64,000 nt of DNA from Rhodoplanes sp. Z2-YC6860 (GCF_001579845.1 NZ_CP007440.1:2236001-2300000), one strand, 5' to 3'; positions 1-8,839 are shown, numbered from the stretch's first letter. Notes: generated by a model from the sequence alone, not told the origin. Program-made: numbers and translations.

Positions 1-2
1 AT

Positions 3-1304
3 CTCGAAAGCGCCAAGGTTCCTTTCGCGAAAGGCTATCGCAAGGAGAACATCCCCGCCGACGCCGACGTCATCGTCATCGGCAAGAACGCCAAGTTGGT
101 CCCTGAGACCAACGAGGAGGTGCGCGCCGCCTTTGCGAGCGGCAAGCTGGTGCGCTCATTCGCCGATATCGTGCATGAACTGACGGTGGCTTCCGAAAAC
201 ATCGTGGTTGCGGGCTCGTATGGAAAATCGACATGCACCGCGCTGCTCGCTTGGTGTTTACGGGCAGCTAAGAAAGATCCGAGTTACTTCATCGGTGAGG
301 TCACCAACGGCTTCGAGAGCTACGCGCAGCGGGGCAAAGGCCCGGTGTTCGTCCTCGAAGGGGACGAATATCCGTCGTCGAACTGGGACAACACGTCGAA
401 GTTTCTTCGTTACAACGCCAAGAACGTTCTGCTCACGTCGGCGACGCACGACCACATCAACGTGTTTCCCACCCATGCGGATTTTCTGAAGCCGTTCCGC
501 GCGCTGCTGGATGGTCTGCCGCCCGACGGCGTGCTGGTCGCTTGCAGCAGCGAGCCTCACGCCCGTGCGCTCGTTCAGGCAACCGGCCGGCGCGCCGTGT
601 ACTACGCGTTGGACGACCGGGCCAATTGGCACGCGGACAAGATCGTGCACGGCGCCCGAACCGATTTCGATCTGATGCAGGGCAACGAAAAGGTGGTACG
701 TCTTGCGACCCATCACCTCGGCAACCACAACATCGAGAACATCGTCGGCGTCAGCGCCATGCTGCTGGAAAAGGGGCTGTTGTCGCCCGACGAGTTGCGC
801 GCCGGGATGGCGTCGTTCATGGGCGTCAAGCGCCGCATGGAGTTGCTCTCGATGGCATCGACCGTGCCGGTGTACGAGGGCTTCGGCTCTTCGTACGAGA
901 AAGCCAGGAGCGCGATCGCAGCGATCAAGCTGCATTTCCCCGACCGGCGTCTGGTGGTGGTTTTCGAGCCCCACACCTTCACCTGGCGCAATCGAGAGGC
1001 GATCGCCGCCTATGACGACGTGTTCGACGGTGCGTCCAAGATCTTCATCTACGAGCCGGCATCGCAGGGTGCGGGCACGCACGCCCAGCTCACCCAGGCG
1101 GAAATCGTCGGCCGGGTGCGAAGCGCCGGGTATGATGCAGAGCCGTTCGTCGAGCCGAAGGAAGCGCTAGAGCGGCTCGACGGCATGCTGAAGCCCGACG
1201 ACGTGGTGCTCCTGCTCACCTCCGGCGAGCTCGGCGGCCTGATCAAGACCATCCCGAGGCTCGTGGACCAGAAGTATCCTGGCAAGCACGCAGTGGCTGT
1301 CTAA
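3..1304 (+). CDS. mpl: Mpl-type UDP-N-acetylmuramate:tripeptide ligase (5' end outside window)
   Basis: Mur-ligase family enzyme that, in known Mpl proteins, rejoins recycled L-Ala-gamma-D-Glu-meso-DAP to UDP-MurNAc in the cytoplasm for murein recycling. The frame is open to the left edge, so the N-terminal Rossmann part is missing; a TTG at 96 is in frame but conserved-looking coding precedes it. Visible are the ATP loop GSYGKST, the Mpl-like EGDEYPSS segment (EADEYD in relatives), the central HLGNHNIENI segment and the C-terminal VVFEPHTFTWRN region of the third Mur domain. The 434 codons present fit a family of about 450-470 residues. It could be an unusual MurC-like ligase, but the EGDEY segment favours Mpl. 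Confidence 0.85.
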   Translation, partial: LESAKVPFAKGYRKENIPADADVIVIGKNAKLVPETNEEVRAAFASGKLVRSFADIVHELTVASENIVVAGSYGKSTCTALLAWCLRAAKKDPSYFIGEVTNGFESYAQRGKGPVFVLEGDEYPSSNWDNTSKFLRYNAKNVLLTSATHDHINVFPTHADFLKPFRALLDGLPPDGVLVACSSEPHARALVQATGRRAVYYALDDRANWHADKIVHGARTDFDLMQGNEKVVRLATHHLGNHNIENIVGVSAMLLEKGLLSPDELRAGMASFMGVKRRMELLSMASTVPVYEGFGSSYEKARSAIAAIKLHFPDRRLVVVFEPHTFTWRNREAIAAYDDVFDGASKIFIYEPASQGAGTHAQLTQAEIVGRVRSAGYDAEPFVEPKEALERLDGMLKPDDVVLLLTSGELGGLIKTIPRLVDQKYPGKHAVAV

Positions 1305-1319
1305 AAAAGCCCTTCGGCG

Positions 1320-2018
1320 CTACTTCGCGTCTGCGACCAACACCGGCTTGTCGCGATAAAGCGCCGGGAACATGCGCTTGAGGTTCTCCACCTTCGGCGC
1401 GTCGTTGAAGGCGATGTACGGATTGCCGGGATTGTTGAACGCGTAATCCTGATGATAGGCCTCGGCCGGGTAGAATGTGGCCTTCATGGTGCCGGTCTTG
1501 GTTACGATCGGCCGCGGAAACGCCTTGGCGGCGTCAAGTTGCGCCACATAGGCCTTGGCGATTTTCGCCTGCTCTTCGGTCTGCGGGAAAATCTCGGTGC
1601 GGTATTGCGGGCCGCTGTCCGGCCCCTGGCGGTTGAGTTCGGTCGGGTTGTGCGCCACCGAGAAGAACACCTGCAGGATCTGGCCGTAGGAGATCTGCTT
1701 GGGATCGAATGTCACCTGCACGCTCTCGGCGTGGCCGGTGCGGCCGTTCGACACCGTGTGATAGTCGGCGTCCTTCTTGTCGCCGCCCGCATAGCCTGAC
1801 ACGGCTTTCGTCACGCCCTTGGTGTGCTGATAGACCGCCTGGATACCCCAGAAGCAGCCGCCCGCCAGCACTGCGGTCTGCAGGCCTTCGGCGGGTGTCG
1901 CGTCGACCTTCGGAGCGTCGATCTGCACGGCGCTTTCGGAATGGGCGCGAACGAGGGGGAGGGCTGCGATGGCCGCAAGAGCCGCAAAGGCGGTGCCGAC
2001 CAGAGTCGGAAGGCGCAT
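1320..2018 (-). CDS. msrA: Peptide-methionine (S)-S-oxide reductase MsrA, exported
   Basis: Reduces methionine-S-sulfoxide in damaged proteins. Residues 1-25 form a signal peptide (hydrophobic stretch ending near VRAHS), so this copy should act in the periplasm, unlike cytosolic MsrA. The catalytic motif GGCFWG is at about residues 53-58, followed by family signatures VSGYAGG and GRTGHAESVQV and a late YHQDYA block. Length 232 fits MsrA plus a leader. The start has GGAGA 5-9 bases upstream. It converges on mpl with 15 bp between the two stops. Confidence 0.93.
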   Translation of the reverse strand: MRLPTLVGTAFAALAAIAALPLVRAHSESAVQIDAPKVDATPAEGLQTAVLAGGCFWGIQAVYQHTKGVTKAVSGYAGGDKKDADYHTVSNGRTGHAESVQVTFDPKQISYGQILQVFFSVAHNPTELNRQGPDSGPQYRTEIFPQTEEQAKIAKAYVAQLDAAKAFPRPIVTKTGTMKATFYPAEAYHQDYAFNNPGNPYIAFNDAPKVENLKRMFPALYRDKPVLVADAK

Positions 2019-2137
2019 GGGTGTCTCCTTGGTTTGTTGTCAGGAGTCTATCGTCGGCACGGCCCTTCGCCCAAACACGTTTTCACACGCTTCCGTGAAG
2101 CCGTAAGATGCGGCGACAACTGGAGAGCCCGATTCCC

Positions 2138-2530
2138 ATGGCAGACAGCGACACCACGACGCGCGGCATGCTCACAGTCCGCATCAGCGCGATGCCGGCC
2201 GACACCAATGCCAATGGCGATATCTTCGGCGGTTGGGTTCTGTCGCGCATGGACCAGGCCGGCGGCATTGCCGGTGTCGAGCGCGCCCGCGGCCGTGTCG
2301 TCACGGTGGCGCTCGATGCCATGCAGTTCATCCGTCCGGTGCGGGTCGGCGACGTGCTCGAGGTCTACACCGAGGTGGAGAGCGTGGGCCGCACCTCGAT
2401 GAAGATCCATGTCGAGGCCTGGGCGCGGCGCTTTCAGACCCATCTTCAGGAGAAGGTCACCGACGCGACCTTCACGTTTGTTGCCATCGACGACGCTGGC
2501 CGCCCACGGCCGATCCCGAAGGATGTGTAG
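2138..2530 (+). CDS. Acyl-CoA thioesterase, hotdog fold (YciA-like)
   Basis: Small cytoplasmic hotdog thioesterase hydrolysing acyl-CoA, close in layout to YciA/acyl-CoA hydrolases. The signature is PADTNANGDIFGGWVLSRMD, with the active-site Asn/Asp region in NGDIFGG and the MDQAGG helix, followed by the second strand segment VRVGDVLEVYTEVESVGRTS. I chose ATG 2138, preceded by GGAGAG, rather than the in-frame ATG at 2108, giving 130 residues, normal for the family. It is transcribed divergently from msrA with 119 bp between starts. Confidence 0.85.
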   Translation: MADSDTTTRGMLTVRISAMPADTNANGDIFGGWVLSRMDQAGGIAGVERARGRVVTVALDAMQFIRPVRVGDVLEVYTEVESVGRTSMKIHVEAWARRFQTHLQEKVTDATFTFVAIDDAGRPRPIPKDV

Positions 2531-2549
2531 CTTTGGCTTGCTCGACTTT

Positions 2550-2679
2550 CTCTCCACCGCATCCTGAGGAACACGAGCGAAGCGAGTGCGTCTCGAAGGA
2601 CGAGCTGGCCCCGTCGGGGACGGCCCCATCCTTCGAGACGCCACGCTTCGCGTGGCTCCTCAGGATGAGGCCGGGAGAG
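2550..2679. repeat. Palindromic extragenic element of Rhizobiales type
   Basis: An interrupted inverted repeat: CATCCTGAGGA at 2560-2570 pairs with TCCTCAGGATG at 2657-2667, and inner segments CGTCTCGAAGGA and CCTTCGAGACG pair as well; CTCTCC and GGAGAG close the outside. This resembles the REP-like palindromes common between genes in Bradyrhizobium and Rhodopseudomonas. It lies between the thioesterase and the convergent DUF1330 genes. Confidence 0.75.
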
Positions 2680-2693
2680 GAGCGTGTCTGCGG

Positions 2694-2987
2694 CTACTCC
2701 AGCCCCGCCACGATCCGTACGTCGCGCTCGGCGCCATCGCCGAGCGCCTTGAGCGCGGCCTGGTAGCCGTCGCTCTCGTAGGCGGCCTTGGCCTGCTCGA
2801 CGCTCGGAAACTCCGAGATCACGATGCGGTCCTTCAGTCCCGCCTCGTAGGCGCTCGATGCGGTGGCGCGTGCCAGATACTTGCCGCCGAACGGGGCGGT
2901 GGCCTTCGGCGCGAGCTCCGCATAGGCCGCAAGCTTCGCCGGGTCCTTGATCTTGCGATAGATCGTCACCCAATAGCCCTTGGGCAT
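2694..2987 (-). CDS. DUF1330 family protein (second of a tandem pair)
   Basis: A 97-residue protein of the DUF1330 ferredoxin-like fold, cytoplasmic, function unknown. Typical sequence: GYWVTIYRKIKDPAKLAAYA near the N-terminus, then YLARATASSAYEAG, RIVISEFPSVEQAKAAYES and a C-terminal ERDVRIVAGLE. It begins 15 bp after the stop of the neighbouring DUF1330 gene, so the two are probably one transcript. The two share the same residue pattern along their whole length and must be a tandem duplication. Confidence 0.85.
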   Translation of the reverse strand: MPKGYWVTIYRKIKDPAKLAAYAELAPKATAPFGGKYLARATASSAYEAGLKDRIVISEFPSVEQAKAAYESDGYQAALKALGDGAERDVRIVAGLE

Positions 2988-3002
2988 GGTGGCCGGCTCC
3001 CG

Positions 3003-3299
3003 CTACTCGAGCCCTTCGACGATGCGCAGGTCGCGCTCGGCGCAACCGTCGAACGCCTTGAGGGCGGCGCCATATTCCGGGCTGTCGTGGGCCTCGATGG
3101 CCTTGGCGACGCTTTCGAACTCCACGATCACGATGCGCTGCTTGATGCCGGCCTCGTAGGCCGCCGCGGCATCGCCGCGAGCGACATAGCGCGCGCCGTA
3201 TTTCGCGAACGCCGGGCCCGCGAGCTTGGCATAAGCCGCAAGCTTGTCCGGGTTGTTGATCGAACGATACGCCGAAACGAGATAGCCCTTCTTCGCCAT
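3003..3299 (-). CDS. DUF1330 family protein (first of a tandem pair)
   Basis: A 98-residue DUF1330 protein, paralogue of its downstream neighbour (GYLVSAYRSINNPDKLAAYA, RIVIVEFESVAKAIEA, ERDLRIVEGLE). An upstream extension to 3491 stays open but runs antisense through the end of the next gene's region and looks non-coding. ATG 3299 is preceded by GGAGAG with good spacing and gives the normal family length. Confidence 0.85.
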   Translation of the reverse strand: MAKKGYLVSAYRSINNPDKLAAYAKLAGPAFAKYGARYVARGDAAAAYEAGIKQRIVIVEFESVAKAIEAHDSPEYGAALKAFDGCAERDLRIVEGLE

Positions 3300-3390
3300 T
3301 TTCAACTCTCCACTCGAGTTCGTCATTAAGGGGCGGGAACAGTAGCGCAAGCCGCGCCGGAAAACAGCCAGTCTCTGATGTGAACTGGTG

Positions 3391-4452
3391 TCACTCCGGA
3401 CGGAAGCCGAACGTGCGCTCGAAGCGCTTGGCATAGACCGGCCACACGTCGGGATTGACGATGCGCGGCGGGCGCTTGCCGTCGAGGGCATCGATCAGCT
3501 GGGTGGCCGCGAACTTGCCCATGTTGGCGCGCGCTTCCTTGGTCACGCCCGCGGTGTGGGGGCTCGCGATCACGTTGTCGAACTGCAGCAGCGGATGGTC
3601 GGGCTGCGGCGGCTCCTTCGACCAGACGTCGAGGCCCGCGCCCGCGATCTGCTTGGCGCGCAGCGCTTCTTCCAGCGCCTTTTCGTCGTGGATGAAGCCG
3701 CGCGCCGTGGTGATGAAGAAGGCGTGCTTCTGCATCAGTCCGAACTCGCGCGTGCTGATCATGTTGCGCGAGACGTCGTCGAGCGGGCAATTGACCGAGA
3801 CGAAATCGGAACGGCGGAGCAATTCGTCGAGCGTCACCTTGGTGGCGCCACGCTCGGCGATGGTCTTCTCGTCGAGATAGGGATCGCAGGCGATCACGTT
3901 CATGTCGAACAGCGTCTTGCAGAGCCGCGCCACGCGGCGCCCGACATTGCCGAGCCCGATAATGCCGATGGTGCGGTTGTTGATGTCCGATCCCATGAAG
4001 GCGTTGCGGTCGTGCATCGTGCCCTTGCGCAGCGTGTGGTCGGTCTGGGCGATCTGCTTCGACAGCATCAGCACCATGGCGAGTACATGCGCCGCGACCG
4101 CGTCCGCATTACCGCCGGTCTGATTGACCACCAGCACACCCGCGTCGGTGCAGTCCTTGACGTTGACGGTGTCGTAGCCGGCGCCGCCGGTCGACACGAT
4201 GAGGAGGTTCGGCGAGCGCGCGAGCAGCTCCTTCGTGGCGTGATACTTGATCGGCAATTCGTCGCGCGCAGAACTCACCTGATACGCATGCGCCGCGGCC
4301 ATGATCGGATTGGCGACCGCGTCAGACGAGTCGTTTTCCAGCTTGTCGAGCCTGATCTCCGGCCGCTGCGCAATCAGATCGAGATAGATCGGGTGGTTGA
4401 CGAAACGAACATAGAACACGCGCTTGACGTTCTCTTTGGCGCTCTCGGCCAT
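3391..4452 (-). CDS. D-isomer-specific 2-hydroxyacid dehydrogenase
   Basis: NAD-dependent oxidoreductase acting on a D-2-hydroxy acid, of the phosphoglycerate / hydroxypyruvate / phosphonate dehydrogenase group. The substrate domain carries NLLIVSTGGAGYDTVNV. The Rossmann loop is TIGIIGLGNVGRRVA, with CDPY following as the usual NAD-selecting acidic position. Catalytic elements are the Arg in TTARGFIHDEKAL, the Glu in SKEPPQPDHPLL and the His in ASPHTAGVTKEA. ATG 4452 gives 353 residues; the frame continues to 4710, but that part overlaps the divergent transglycosylase gene and lacks family similarity. The substrate cannot be told from sequence. Confidence 0.87.
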   Translation of the reverse strand: MAESAKENVKRVFYVRFVNHPIYLDLIAQRPEIRLDKLENDSSDAVANPIMAAAHAYQVSSARDELPIKYHATKELLARSPNLLIVSTGGAGYDTVNVKDCTDAGVLVVNQTGGNADAVAAHVLAMVLMLSKQIAQTDHTLRKGTMHDRNAFMGSDINNRTIGIIGLGNVGRRVARLCKTLFDMNVIACDPYLDEKTIAERGATKVTLDELLRRSDFVSVNCPLDDVSRNMISTREFGLMQKHAFFITTARGFIHDEKALEEALRAKQIAGAGLDVWSKEPPQPDHPLLQFDNVIASPHTAGVTKEARANMGKFAATQLIDALDGKRPPRIVNPDVWPVYAKRFERTFGFRPE

Positions 4453-4666
4453 TGTTTCCACCCCAAAATACCGCCCGGAACTGCGCAGAATTCTTGCCAT
4501 TGCATTGCGGGTCCGTCCAGCGGTTCCCTGCCGTACCGGCGTCGCCCCATTTTTGCCCCAGGTTATCCAGAGCCCCAAGGCGATTTCGCAACGATGTTCC
4601 ACGTAAGCCCGCATAGAACATGGCTTTTCCTTGAAAGGGGGAGGTGTTGCAGGTATCAAAACGCAG

Positions 4667-6052
4667 ATGACAAGAACGCTTCCAAAGTGGGCCTTGCTTG
4701 CGTCGGGCACCTGCGCGTTTGTCGCGTTGGCCGGTGGCGCGATCGCCGGTCAACATGATGCGCTGGTCACCAAGCACGCTTCGGCGAATGGCGTGCCGGA
4801 ATCTCTGGTGCGCCGTGTCATCTACATCGAAAGCAAGGGCAACCCGCGCGTCATCAGCAAAGGCAATTTCGGCCTGATGCAGATCCGCCTCGGCACTGCG
4901 CGGTCACTGGGCTACACAGGCAGCGCCGAAGGGCTGCTCGATGCCGACACCAACATGACCTACGCGGTGAGGTATCTTGCCAGCGCCTATCGCGCGGCAG
5001 GATGCATCGAGCAGCGCGCCATCGCCTATTATCAGCGCGGCTTTTACAAGAAGCCGATGTCGAGCTGCGGGCCGCGTGCGGTGCCAGCCGTCGTGCAGGT
5101 TGCGACAAAGGAGCGGGCACCAGCGGCCGAAGACAGGGCCCAGCAACTCGCTGCTGCCGAGCGGATCTCCGCTCCATTCGACGCTCTGCGACCGAAGATC
5201 GTACAGGTGCAGACCATCGTGCGGCCGAAGGCCTTCAACGTGCAGGCTCAGAGCGTACAAGCGCCGCCGAGCGCGCCGCAACCAAACGCGCGACCGAGCG
5301 CGCCCGTTCAAAGCGCTTCGTTGCAGCTCGCCGCGGCTCCTGCTGCGCCAGCCGCCGAGCCTCAACCGATCTACACGCCGACGCTGCCATTGCCGCGACC
5401 GGCGCAGCGACCTGAGGCGGCTCCGCCTCAGACCGTCGCCAAGGCGGCTGACGTGGAGCAAGCTTGGCCGCCGGCGCTGACACCGGAGCAGCCCGCGATG
5501 GTGATGTTGCCAATGCCGAAACCGCGGCCCGCCCAGGCGCCGAAGGTTCTGGCAAAGCTCGACGTGGCCGGTCGGGACACGACCAAACAGGACGCTGTCG
5601 CGTCTGACCTTGCGGCGGCGACGGAGCAGGCATCTTCGGATGCGACCCAGCCGGCGACTTCGATGCTGCCGATGCCCAAGCCGCGACCTGCCCAAGCGCC
5701 GAAGAGGTTGGTCAACCTTGAGGTGACCGGGCAAGGCACTGCGACCAGGCAAGACGCTGCGGCGTCCGAGGGCGGCGCGATGCCGGAGCAAGCTCGGGCG
5801 GAGTTGAGCCGGCCCGCCGAGCCACCGGCAATGCAGCAAGTGGCGAAGCTCGATCCGCAAGCGGTGCCGCTACCGCAGCGGAGACCGGCGATCGAAGAGA
5901 AATCGGAGCATCAAGGCAAGTCCGCGCGTCGCGCTTCCCACCGGCACGTGCACCACGGCAGTCGGCAGCCCGAGACTGAGACACCGGCGCTTGTCACGTT
6001 CTTCAAGAAGTTGACCACGCCGCCCGAGCCGGCGCGACGCCAAAGCTGGTAG
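4667..6052 (+). CDS. Lytic transglycosylase (SLT domain) with Pro/Ala-rich tail
   Basis: Periplasmic murein-cleaving enzyme. ATG 4667 opens a clear signal peptide (TLPKWALLASGTCAFVALAGGAIAG). The SLT domain follows at about residues 35-150: catalytic Glu in YIESKGNPRV, then FGLMQIRLGTARSLGY, AVRYLASAYRAAG and IAYYQRGFY. The remaining ~300 residues are Pro/Ala/Gln-rich linker with a repeated PMPKPRPAQAPK motif (twice) and a His/Arg-rich end, plausible as wall-spanning or envelope-binding sequence. A TTG at 4631 is in frame, but it would bury the signal peptide. Confidence 0.88.
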   Translation: MTRTLPKWALLASGTCAFVALAGGAIAGQHDALVTKHASANGVPESLVRRVIYIESKGNPRVISKGNFGLMQIRLGTARSLGYTGSAEGLLDADTNMTYAVRYLASAYRAAGCIEQRAIAYYQRGFYKKPMSSCGPRAVPAVVQVATKERAPAAEDRAQQLAAAERISAPFDALRPKIVQVQTIVRPKAFNVQAQSVQAPPSAPQPNARPSAPVQSASLQLAAAPAAPAAEPQPIYTPTLPLPRPAQRPEAAPPQTVAKAADVEQAWPPALTPEQPAMVMLPMPKPRPAQAPKVLAKLDVAGRDTTKQDAVASDLAAATEQASSDATQPATSMLPMPKPRPAQAPKRLVNLEVTGQGTATRQDAAASEGGAMPEQARAELSRPAEPPAMQQVAKLDPQAVPLPQRRPAIEEKSEHQGKSARRASHRHVHHGSRQPETETPALVTFFKKLTTPPEPARRQSW

Positions 6053-6069
6053 GGGCGACGGTCGGCGGC

Positions 6070-6642
6070 TCAGCCGACCTTTTCGTATGATTTGAGAGCG
6101 CCGCGCAGGAGCTCGCGGGCTGGCTCCGTGCCGTCCAGCGGCCGCAACGTGCGGCGCTTGATTTTCCAGCCCGACGCGGTGCGTACGAGCTCCCAGCGGT
6201 TGGCGCCGACGCGGTGGATCCGAAAGCCGCGTGTCGTGCCGTGGTTCGGCACCTCGTGTGGCTCGGCATTCGGATGCGGCGTGATGATCTGCAGATAGGA
6301 TGTCACCGTGGCGGCGTCGCCATCGATGTCGATGCGCGGCAGGCCGCAGAAATGCGCGAGCCCGCCGGCGATCGCGGCTTGATGGCCCGGCGTCTTGACC
6401 ATTGCGGCGACCTCGTCGTTGCCGCTTGCGGCCTTGCCGCCGCCGAGATCGATCACGCCGTCGTCGGTGTAGACTTGCCGGGTGAAGTAGTCGGCGCCGC
6501 TGTCCGCACTCGGCGGATGGCTCGCGATCAGATTGAGGATGTCGAGCCGGTCTTCGATCGCGCGGAGGCGCTCCTCGATGGTGCGGCTTGTGCGCTCACT
6601 CGTGCGCTCACTTGTGCGCTCACTTGTGCGCTCACTTGGCAT
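6070..6642 (-). CDS. NTF2/SnoaL-like protein with repeated SERT N-terminus
   Basis: About 190 residues. After a Ser-Glu-Arg-Thr repeat and a short coiled helix (TIEERLRAIEDRLDILNL) comes an NTF2-like cone fold: YFTRQVYTDDGVIDLG, a helix with EVAAMVKTPGHQAAIAGGLAHF, then GDAATVTSYLQIITPH and WELVRTASGWKIKRRTLRPLDG. Relatives are ring hydroxylase small subunits or SnoaL-type isomerases; no reaction can be assigned. ATG 6642 has GGGAGAG just upstream. Confidence 0.75.
   Translation of the reverse strand: MPSERTSERTSERTSERTSRTIEERLRAIEDRLDILNLIASHPPSADSGADYFTRQVYTDDGVIDLGGGKAASGNDEVAAMVKTPGHQAAIAGGLAHFCGLPRIDIDGDAATVTSYLQIITPHPNAEPHEVPNHGTTRGFRIHRVGANRWELVRTASGWKIKRRTLRPLDGTEPARELLRGALKSYEKVG
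6590..6637 (-). repeat. Four tandem 12-bp units inside a coding region
   Basis: Units 6590-6601, 6602-6613, 6614-6625 and 6626-6637, each GTGCGCTCACTT on the plus strand (one unit ends in C). On the minus strand each unit encodes Ser-Glu-Arg-Thr near the start of the NTF2-like protein. The length is a multiple of three, so copy-number change would alter protein length, not frame. Confidence 0.95.
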
Positions 6643-6683
6643 CACGCTCTCCCGGATGTTGGTCCGGGCAAAGGCTCGTGCCT

Positions 6684-7793
6684 TTACACCACCACTGTCA
6701 ACCGCTGTGCGGCGCGCGTCACGCCGGTGTAGAGCCAGCGCTGGCGGCTTTCACCGAACGCCATCGACTCGTCGAACAGCACCACGTCGTCCCACTGCGA
6801 GCCTTGCGATTTGTGCACGGTCAGCACGTAGCCGTAATCGAACTCGTCGTAGTATTTGCGCATCATCCATTCGACAGCTTCGATGCCGCCGGTGAAGCAT
6901 TCCGGCCGCACCGAGACCTTGATGCCCTTGCCGGCGTAGCCGTCGTCCGGCTGGATGCGCATGCTGATGAAGTCGCGCCGGGTCGTGGGCTTTTCCTTCA
7001 CCGACCATAGTCCGCCGTTGAACAGACCCTTGCGCTTGTTGTTGCGCAGGCACACGAGCTTGTCGCCGGTCAAAGGCATCTCGCCGTCGAAGCCGCGGCG
7101 CAGCCGCATCCGTGCGTTATAGGCACGCCGCGTGGCGTTTCGCCCGACCAGCACCTGATCGGCATCGAGCACGCGCGAAGGATCGAGCGATTGCTTGCTC
7201 ACCACCTCGGTCTCGCCGTAGCTGCCGGGCTCGAGCTCACGGCCTTCGCGGATGTCCATCGACAGCCGCACAATCGGATTGTCCGCGGCCTGGCGATGCA
7301 CTTCGGTCAGCATCGCGTCCGGCTCGGCATCGGTGAAGAAACCGCCGCCTTGGATCGGCGGCAATTGCGCTGGATCGCCGAGCACCAGGAGCGGCACGCC
7401 GAACGAAATCAGATCGCGCCCGAGCTCGGCGTCGACCATCGAGCATTCGTCGATCACGATCAGCGAGGCCTTGGAGGCCGGTGCGTCGTCCCACAGGTCG
7501 AAGCTCGGCACCTCTTCGCCGCTCTCGCGTGTCTTATAAATCAGGCTGTGAATGGTCGAGGCGCGTTCGCAGCCCTTGCTGCGCATCACGAGCGCGGCCT
7601 TGCCGGTGAAGGCCGCGAACAGCACCTTGCCATCGACGCTCTCGGCGATGTGGCGCGCGAGCGTCGTCTTGCCGGTTCCGGCATAGCCGAACAGCCGGAA
7701 GGTTTGCGGCGTGCTGCCCTTGCCGGGCCGCGCTTTCAACCAATCGGCGACCGCAGTCAACGCGGCGTCCTGATGCGGAGTGAATACAGTCAT
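6684..7793 (-). CDS. Superfamily 1 DNA helicase (Dda / RecD-like)
   Basis: ATP-dependent DNA helicase of 369 residues, similar in design to phage Dda. Walker A is GYAGTGKTTLA (about residue 36), motif Ia FAAFTGKAALVM, Walker B LIVIDECSMVD, motif III LVLGDPAQLPPI, motif IV LTEVHRQAADNPIVRLS. The C-terminal UvrD-like half contains YVLTVHKSQGSQWDDV and LYTGVTRAAQRLTVVV. All motifs are intact. It is a single gene with no obvious partner, probably housekeeping or prophage-derived in these genomes. Confidence 0.9.
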   Translation of the reverse strand: MTVFTPHQDAALTAVADWLKARPGKGSTPQTFRLFGYAGTGKTTLARHIAESVDGKVLFAAFTGKAALVMRSKGCERASTIHSLIYKTRESGEEVPSFDLWDDAPASKASLIVIDECSMVDAELGRDLISFGVPLLVLGDPAQLPPIQGGGFFTDAEPDAMLTEVHRQAADNPIVRLSMDIREGRELEPGSYGETEVVSKQSLDPSRVLDADQVLVGRNATRRAYNARMRLRRGFDGEMPLTGDKLVCLRNNKRKGLFNGGLWSVKEKPTTRRDFISMRIQPDDGYAGKGIKVSVRPECFTGGIEAVEWMMRKYYDEFDYGYVLTVHKSQGSQWDDVVLFDESMAFGESRQRWLYTGVTRAAQRLTVVV

Positions 7794-7880
7794 GACCTGC
7801 CGCGTCGAAAAACGTGCGCAATATATGTCAAGAACAAATAGGGAACAAGAGGATTCTGCGCACCGGTGGCGGCCGCCGGA

Positions 7881-8294
7881 TCAGGCGAGGTCCGAGTCGG
7901 AGCCCGATGTGAGCTTCTTCAGCGCGCGCTTGAGTGCCGCCACCTCGGCTTCGAGCTTTGTCACGCGGTCGGCGAGGTCGCTCGCGGCGGCCGTTGCGGG
8001 CTCCGGGTGGATCGCCTGCGGAAAGGCGACGCCGACCTCATGACCGACCCGCCAAATCACCTGCGCGCGGAGCGTCTGCTCCTTCTGGGGAATGTACAGG
8101 TCGAGCACGTCCGGAGTGGTCACCGCGTCGGAGAAGATCAGCCGCGCGCCGAACGGCGAGATGTCGCGGATCAGGCAGTCGGCCACGCTGCGGCGATTGT
8201 TGAAATAGATCATGCCGCGCAGAAAGCTTTTCTGGCGCGGGGTGCGCCGGCGCTCGGAGGGGCGGGCTTCGGCGGGATTGGCCATGGACTGCAT
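7881..8294 (-). CDS. PilZ domain protein with C-terminal coiled coil
   Basis: A 137-residue likely cyclic-di-GMP-binding protein. The PilZ ligand motif is present as ERRRTPRQ near the N-terminus and DISPFGARL (D-x-S-x-x-G) about 25 residues on. A C-terminal heptad helix (LADRVTKLEAEVAALKRALKKL) could dimerise it. The start may be ATG 8294 or ATG 8285. It has no linked GGDEF/EAL gene here. Confidence 0.8.
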   Translation of the reverse strand: MQSMANPAEARPSERRRTPRQKSFLRGMIYFNNRRSVADCLIRDISPFGARLIFSDAVTTPDVLDLYIPQKEQTLRAQVIWRVGHEVGVAFPQAIHPEPATAAASDLADRVTKLEAEVAALKRALKKLTSGSDSDLA

Positions 8295-8434
8295 GCTAAC
8301 GGAGTTCCGCTAAGGATTTGTTTAACGTAGCGCCGGGAAAGGTGATGAGAATCTGGGAAAAATCCGCGGCGAGCGATTCACCACGCGACGGTGCGCATGG
8401 TGAACCAATCGTGTCCAGCCGTAAAGCGAAAGTG

Positions 8435-8839
8435 TCAGACCGGTGGATTCTGCCGATAGTATGCGGCGTCGTCCGCGCTCTGCTTGAAGTCCGCATGTCC
8501 GCGCCATTCGATATGGCGCGACAGCATGTCCGAGCCATAGCGCACTCGGAACAGTAGTGTGCGCTCCGGACCGTTGATGTATTCATGCACTTCGCCCGGC
8601 GGATGCACCACGAAGGAGCCTGGCACCACGTCGATGGTTTCCTTCGGTGTTCGCATCCTGCCGCCGCCTGAGAAGCAGAAATAGATTTCGGTCGCGTGCG
8701 GATGGCAGTGGTTCGGGCTGATCTGTCCGGGCTCCCAGCAGGCAACGGTGTAATCGCCATCCTCGACCTCGCCGAGAATCTTCTCGACGTGCTTTTTGGG
8801 ATCCCACTCCTGCTCCTTGGTCAGGCTGAATGCATGCAT
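8435..8839 (-). CDS. Cupin-domain protein
   Basis: A 134-residue single-cupin protein. Metal-binding residues lie in motif 1, HCHPHATEIYFCFSGGG (two His, Glu), and motif 2, VVPGSFVVHPPGEVHEY (His). The start ATG 8839 follows AGGGAGA; upstream in-frame sequence belongs to the preceding gene. It lies 22 bp behind the Bug-family gene on the same strand and likely shares its transcript, so it may act on the compound captured by that binding protein. Exact reaction unknown. Confidence 0.82.
   Translation of the reverse strand: MHAFSLTKEQEWDPKKHVEKILGEVEDGDYTVACWEPGQISPNHCHPHATEIYFCFSGGGRMRTPKETIDVVPGSFVVHPPGEVHEYINGPERTLLFRVRYGSDMLSRHIEWRGHADFKQSADDAAYYRQNPPV

Noticed and set aside
2550-2679. Insertion-sequence end
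   Set aside because: Palindrome resembles common REP-type elements, with no transposase or target duplication.
3388-4758. 456-codon plus-strand frame
   Set aside because: Exactly antisense to the D-2-hydroxyacid dehydrogenase with its clear NAD and catalytic motifs; His/Arg/Val-rich shadow typical of GC-rich DNA.
4904-5860. 318-codon minus-strand frame
   Set aside because: Shadow of the lytic transglycosylase; Arg/Leu-rich with no motif.
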